Source: an uncultured Actinomycetes bacterium
GTDB lineage: Bacteria > Actinomycetota > Actinomycetes > Mycobacteriales > Nakamurellaceae
NCBI GenBank assembly: GCA_937926105.1
Contig: CALANS010000053.1
Coordinates: forward strand, 1 to 8,757
Reading direction: 5' to 3'
DNA length: 8,757 nt
Notes under the pieces: model-generated
The model's database searches: none
Seen by the model: only the letters and a program-made list of their open reading frames with translations
Told to the model about the DNA's origin: nothing
Translations under genes and position numbers: made by a program
In this document: positions 6,103-8,757 of the stretch, one piece after another
Position numbering within the stretch: the stretch's first letter is position 1
How the letters are laid out: each line of letters starts with the position of its first letter

Positions 6103-6935
6103 GGAAGCTCCACGCGTCCGCTGCCACGTCGCTGCGGGTCCTGACGCTCCTGGTGCTGGTCGTGGCCGTCAACATCCCGCTCATCATCGGGCTCGTCACG
6201 AGCCTCAAGACCAATGCCGACATCTCGCAGAACCCGCTGCGACTGCCGACGCATTTCACTCTGGACCATTACCTGCGACTGAACAGCAACCCGCAATTCG
6301 ACTTCTGGAAATACATCACCAACAGCATCGCGCTGTCTACCGGTGCGATGATTCTGACGGCATTCCTCGGCGTTCCCGCGACCTACGGCATCGTTGTCTT
6401 GCGGATCGGCGGCTCGCGGCTGCTGGCTCTCGTGACATCACTGCGGGTGGTGCCTGCCATCATGATGATGCTGCCGTTCTTCATCATGTTCACCAAGGCG
6501 GGGCTCATCGACTCGATCTGGGCGCTGATCTTTGCCAACACGATCCTGCAGATTCCGCTGGTCGTGCTGATCTACGCCGCTGGAATGCGGTCCGTCCCCG
6601 ACTCCATTCTCGATGCGGCCCGGATCGATGGAGCGGGGGAGCTGGGTGTTCTGCTTCGAATCGTTCTCCCCATCATCCGACCGTCCATCGCATCAGCCGC
6701 ACTGCTGACGTTCGTCTTCGCCTGGTCGGAGTACCTCTTCGGCCTGGTCCTGACCACCGACAGCGCCGTACCGCTGACCGTCGGCGTCTCGAACTTCGTC
6801 ACCAACACCGGCACGCAGTGGGGCGACCTGTCCGCCACGGTCATCGTGTCCATCATCCCGACGCTGCTTGTCGCGATCTTCGCCCAGAAACATCTCGTGG
6901 GCGGCCTCACTGCGGGTGCGATGTCTGGCGTCTAG
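6099..6935 (+). CDS. ABC sugar transporter permease, MalG-like, probable CTG start
   Basis: The 278-residue protein is the second channel subunit. Its first helix (about 12-34) leads into LVTSLKTNADI, typical of MalG-type permeases. Further helices lie near 74-102, 108-131, 139-160, 195-216 and 243-262. The ATPase-docking loop is LDAARIDGAGELGVLLRIVLP (starting at 171), FAWSEYLFGLVLT (207-219) is a family signature, and the C-terminus QKHLVGGLTAGAMSG is characteristic. Starting at CTG 6099 gives a normal-length MalG N-terminus (RKLHASAATSLRV) and a 4-base overlap with the previous gene. Alternative in-frame ACG and ATC codons just upstream are less likely. Automated gene callers may truncate this gene at an internal GTG or extend it far upstream. 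Confidence 0.88.
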   Translation: MRKLHASAATSLRVLTLLVLVVAVNIPLIIGLVTSLKTNADISQNPLRLPTHFTLDHYLRLNSNPQFDFWKYITNSIALSTGAMILTAFLGVPATYGIVVLRIGGSRLLALVTSLRVVPAIMMMLPFFIMFTKAGLIDSIWALIFANTILQIPLVVLIYAAGMRSVPDSILDAARIDGAGELGVLLRIVLPIIRPSIASAALLTFVFAWSEYLFGLVLTTDSAVPLTVGVSNFVTNTGTQWGDLSATVIVSIIPTLLVAIFAQKHLVGGLTAGAMSGV

Positions 6936-6989
6936 ATCTATCCGGTGCAGCACAGGCGCGGGACACCGGATCCCGGGAGGGGCGGCATC

Positions 6990-8012
6990 ATGTTGGCAGC
7001 ACAGATATGCGGTCGAGGACAGGTGACAGAAACGCGGGCGCGCACGCCGGTGCCGACCGCCGATGAGGTGCTGCTGCGGACCTTGTTCACGAGCATCTGC
7101 GGCAGCGATCTGCATGCGGTTTACGACAGCGACGAGTGGGGGCCTGGGAACCTGCCGCCGGCGGGCTTCCCGGGACATGCGTCGGTGGGGATTGTCGTGG
7201 AGAGCGGTGTGCCCGGGATTGACGTGGGTATGAAGATGCTTATCTTGGTGTCCGATCTCAAGTCGCGCAGCCTGGCCGAATACCAGGTGGCCGGGCCGAG
7301 CGCGCTCTTGGCGTTGCCGGACGCCTCCTCGGTGTCGCTGGTTGACTTCGTCGTCGCGCAACAGCTCGGCACCGTCATCTATGCGCTCAAGCGCTTCGGC
7401 TACCACCGTCGAGCGGGACAATCGGCGGTCGTCATGGGCGCCGGCGCGGCCGGACTGCATTTCATTCGCCTGCTGAGACGCTACGGATTCGAAAGCGTTA
7501 TCGCGGTGGAGCCGGTCTCGGAGCGCCGTGACATGGCGCGACGCTGGGGAGCCGACAGGGTCTTCTCCGGCGAGGAGAACGACCTCGTCGGGGAGTTGAT
7601 GCGCACCACCGGCGGATCTGGTTTCGAATTGTCGATCGATGCGAGCGGTCGCGATGACGCGCGCAACCTTCTGATGCACCTGACTCGGCAGCGGGGCACC
7701 GTCGGGTTCTTTGGTCTGCCGGAGAACGATTCTGGGACGGTGCTCCCGATGAATGACGTATTCCGGCGGGAGCCGTGCATCATGATGGCCGTAGGTGCGC
7801 AGCAGGAGCGGGGATTGGTGTCGTTCCGTCAAGCGATCCAGCTGATCGAATCGGGACAGTATCCCGCCGGTGAGTTGCTGACGCACCGTTTCGCCTTGGC
7901 GGATATTGCTCTCGCCATGGATTCCGCGCGCGGTAAGACCGGCGGCCTGCTGAAAGCCGTGATCGATTTTGCCCTGAGGCACCGGGAAAGCCCAGATACA
8001 AGGGAAGGCTGA
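6990..8012 (+). CDS. Medium-chain dehydrogenase/reductase of unusual type, substrate unknown
   Basis: The 340-residue protein has the MDR layout: an N-terminal GroES-like domain with ICGSDLH (36-42) and PGHASVG (61-67), then a Rossmann fold with VVMGAGAAG (147-155). Glu174 at the end of the second strand suggests NAD(H) rather than NADP(H). It departs from sorbitol/threonine dehydrogenases in three ways. The four-Cys structural zinc lobe is absent (only about 10 residues lie between MLILVS and AEYQV). The Glu of GHE is Ala64. The later Glu of the EPL motif appears as Gln124 (AQQLGTVIYAL). Cys37 and His63 remain, so zinc binding is doubtful. ATG 6990 has GGGAGGGG 7 bases upstream; an in-frame GTG at 6945 lacks such a site. 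It follows the second permease by 54 bases and is probably co-transcribed. No core sialic acid step needs it; oxidation or reduction of a modified substrate is a guess. Confidence 0.82.
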   Translation: MLAAQICGRGQVTETRARTPVPTADEVLLRTLFTSICGSDLHAVYDSDEWGPGNLPPAGFPGHASVGIVVESGVPGIDVGMKMLILVSDLKSRSLAEYQVAGPSALLALPDASSVSLVDFVVAQQLGTVIYALKRFGYHRRAGQSAVVMGAGAAGLHFIRLLRRYGFESVIAVEPVSERRDMARRWGADRVFSGEENDLVGELMRTTGGSGFELSIDASGRDDARNLLMHLTRQRGTVGFFGLPENDSGTVLPMNDVFRREPCIMMAVGAQQERGLVSFRQAIQLIESGQYPAGELLTHRFALADIALAMDSARGKTGGLLKAVIDFALRHRESPDTREG

Positions 8013-8072
8013 CGACGCACCCTACGAAGCGACTCCCGATCGGTATCGCCGACGCCCCGTCGGGCACGAGCG

Positions 8073-8391
8073 GGCTGCATCGCTTTATCGCCGCCGGCCA
8101 CGGGGCATACTCATCAACCGTTACCTGAGCGGAACCCCGGAGGGGTCGCGGGCTTCGAAACAGGGATCGCTCCATCCGAACCGTTTGACCGGTGACGCGC
8201 CCGTCGCCATCCAGGCGCTGAACGGTATCGCCGCCGACCGTGAGTAGAGCCTGGCGCAGATGGCGCCAGCCTGAGCACTGCGTGACCGGCGGATCACCCC
8301 GGTGCTTAGTGGGAGCGTCGGCGGCGGGCTCGGCTTCACCGATGACGAACGGCCGCTATCGGCCGACGCGCCGCGAACATACGCAATCGGC
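8073..8391 (+). pseudogene. Decayed C-terminal part of an aldo/keto reductase
   Basis: Three in-order pieces match the C-terminal third of aldo/keto reductases of the glyceraldehyde-3-phosphate reductase (YghZ/MgrA-like) type. First, GCIALSPPATG (8073-8105) resembles GCIAFSPLAQG. Then, one base out of frame, NRYLSGTPEGSRASKQGSL and ALNGIAADRE run to TAG 8245-8247, where relatives have Gln. SLAQMAPA then reaches TGA 8272-8274, where relatives have Trp, followed by ALRDRRITPVLSGS. Finally GLGFTDDE (8326-8349) follows after an apparent in-frame loss of roughly a dozen residues. Both stops are explained by single C-to-T or G-to-A transitions. The N-terminal two thirds are absent; only 60 bases separate the remnant from the dehydrogenase gene. 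It is surely non-functional. The rest of 8013-8508 holds no other gene that I can see. Confidence 0.8.
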
Positions 8392-8442
8392 CGGCCGACG
8401 TCGTCCAGGATGAGGCTCGCCGCTGCGTCCGCTGAACCCGCT

Positions 8443-8475
8443 GCACCGGCGGCTGACGAGACACGCCGCCTGCCC
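8443..8475 (+). repeat. Right copy of the 33-bp direct repeat flanking the islet
   Basis: This copy matches 78-110 at 31 of 33 bases, and the last 23 bases (8453-8475) are identical. It lies just after the aldo/keto reductase remnant and 33 bases before the DUF6779-type start codon. Unlike the left copy it is not the end of an intact gene. It therefore looks like the duplicated half of an original DUF3180-to-DUF6779 junction that was split by the islet. Confidence 0.8.
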
Positions 8476-8496
8476 GATGGGCGGGGCCGGGCCCGG

Positions 8497-8511
8497 TAGG
8501 CTGCCGGTATG
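8497..8511 (+). promoter_or_regulatory. Predicted leaderless promoter of the DUF6779-type gene
   Basis: TAGGCT (8497-8502) fits the TANNNT -10 element of Mycobacteriales and is followed by 6 bases and then ATG 8509. That spacing would start the transcript at the A of the start codon. No Shine-Dalgarno sequence precedes the ATG, in line with a leaderless mRNA. The element lies outside the repeat, so the gene keeps its promoter whether the islet is present or not. Confidence 0.5.
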
Positions 8512-8757
8512 GATGAGTCCGGCGCTGCGCGTTCGCGTGGGACGACTCCTACGGCGTTGCGCGTACTCCTCGTGATCGGTTTTGCCATCGCCGTGGGAGC
8601 GACGGCGCTGGTAGTGCTGGCGGACGACGTGCGCATGCTGCGGCTCGCCGCGGTGCTCGCACTGTGGGCCGCGCTCATCGCCGCGTTCGCCGTCACCCGC
8701 TCGCGCCGTGATGCCAAGTCCGCTTCGATGCGCGAGAGCGAAGCGCACCTGGCCTAC
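8509..8757 (+). CDS. N-terminal part of a DUF6779-type membrane protein (partial, runs off the window)
   Basis: The open frame gives 83 residues without a stop before the right edge. A short polar N-terminus (MDESGAARSRG) is followed by two close transmembrane helices (about 17-38 and 44-63), then a positively charged cytoplasmic stretch starting TRSRRDAK. Two helices with an LRLA...LWAALIAAF pattern followed by a basic, probably extended tail resemble actinobacterial DUF6779 proteins (Rv3604c-like), found between DUF3180 and the panC-region oxidoreductase. Function is unknown. ATG 8509 is chosen because TAGGCT lies 6 bases upstream, as for a leaderless start. The family call also leans on the DUF3180-like fragment at the left edge. 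Confidence 0.65.
   Translation, partial: MDESGAARSRGTTPTALRVLLVIGFAIAVGATALVVLADDVRMLRLAAVLALWAALIAAFAVTRSRRDAKSASMRESEAHLAY

Noticed and set aside
8049..8063. Hairpin CCGAC-GCCCC-GTCGG after the dehydrogenase gene as a terminator
   Set aside because: The stem is only 5 bp with no following T-run, and the site abuts the pseudogene remnant; such short hairpins are common in GC-rich DNA.
8121..8748. Two long minus-strand open frames over the aldo/keto reductase remnant and the DUF6779-type gene
   Set aside because: The plus strand explains both regions better, and the minus-strand translations are Arg/Ala/Ser-rich without recognisable motifs.

Overview
The window is GC-rich and reads as an actinobacterial chromosome, most likely from the Mycobacteriales (Corynebacteriales). 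The evidence is the two edge fragments. The left edge carries the last 29 residues of a DUF3180-type membrane protein, and the right edge carries the first 83 residues of a DUF6779-type two-helix membrane protein. From what I know of the family these two genes are usually direct neighbours in the folK-panC region of mycobacterial-type genomes (Rv3605c/Rv3604c in M. tuberculosis). Here about 8.4 kb separates them.

That 8.4 kb is a self-contained amino-sugar islet. On the minus strand (184-2530) lies a tightly coupled operon, gntR-nanK-nanE: a HutC/UTRA-type GntR regulator, a ROK-family N-acetylmannosamine kinase, and N-acetylmannosamine-6-phosphate 2-epimerase. The genes overlap by 4 and 7 bases. 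A 335-bp divergent intergenic region (2531-2865) holds a perfect 18-bp palindrome in the gntR leader, candidate promoters in both directions, and a DasR/NagR-like operator (ACTGGTCTAGACCCGT) just after the predicted start of the rightward transcript. On the plus strand (2866-8012) follow a DapA-superfamily aldolase (probable N-acetylneuraminate lyase), a CUT1-type solute-binding lipoprotein, two MalF/MalG-like permeases (the second starting at a rare CTG codon), and an unusual medium-chain dehydrogenase.

Together these genes suggest uptake of a sialic acid or a close relative (binding protein and permeases), cleavage to ManNAc plus pyruvate (lyase), phosphorylation (NanK) and epimerisation to GlcNAc-6-P (NanE). 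The end product would feed NagA/NagB encoded elsewhere. The window has no ABC ATPase, sialidase, NagA or NagB, so the islet depends on a shared ATPase and on free substrate from outside. The dehydrogenase has no standard role in this pathway and may adapt the islet to a modified sialic acid; that is inference.

From 8013 to 8508 there is no intact gene. This stretch contains the decayed C-terminal third of an aldo/keto reductase (frameshift, two nonsense codons, internal deletion). It is followed by a second copy of a 33-bp sequence that also spans the stop codon of the DUF3180 gene at the left edge. The direct repeat (78-110 and 8443-8475) brackets the whole islet. Recombination between the copies would put the DUF3180 stop next to the predicted leaderless promoter of the DUF6779 gene. 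I see no transposase, integrase, tRNA, rRNA or CRISPR array.
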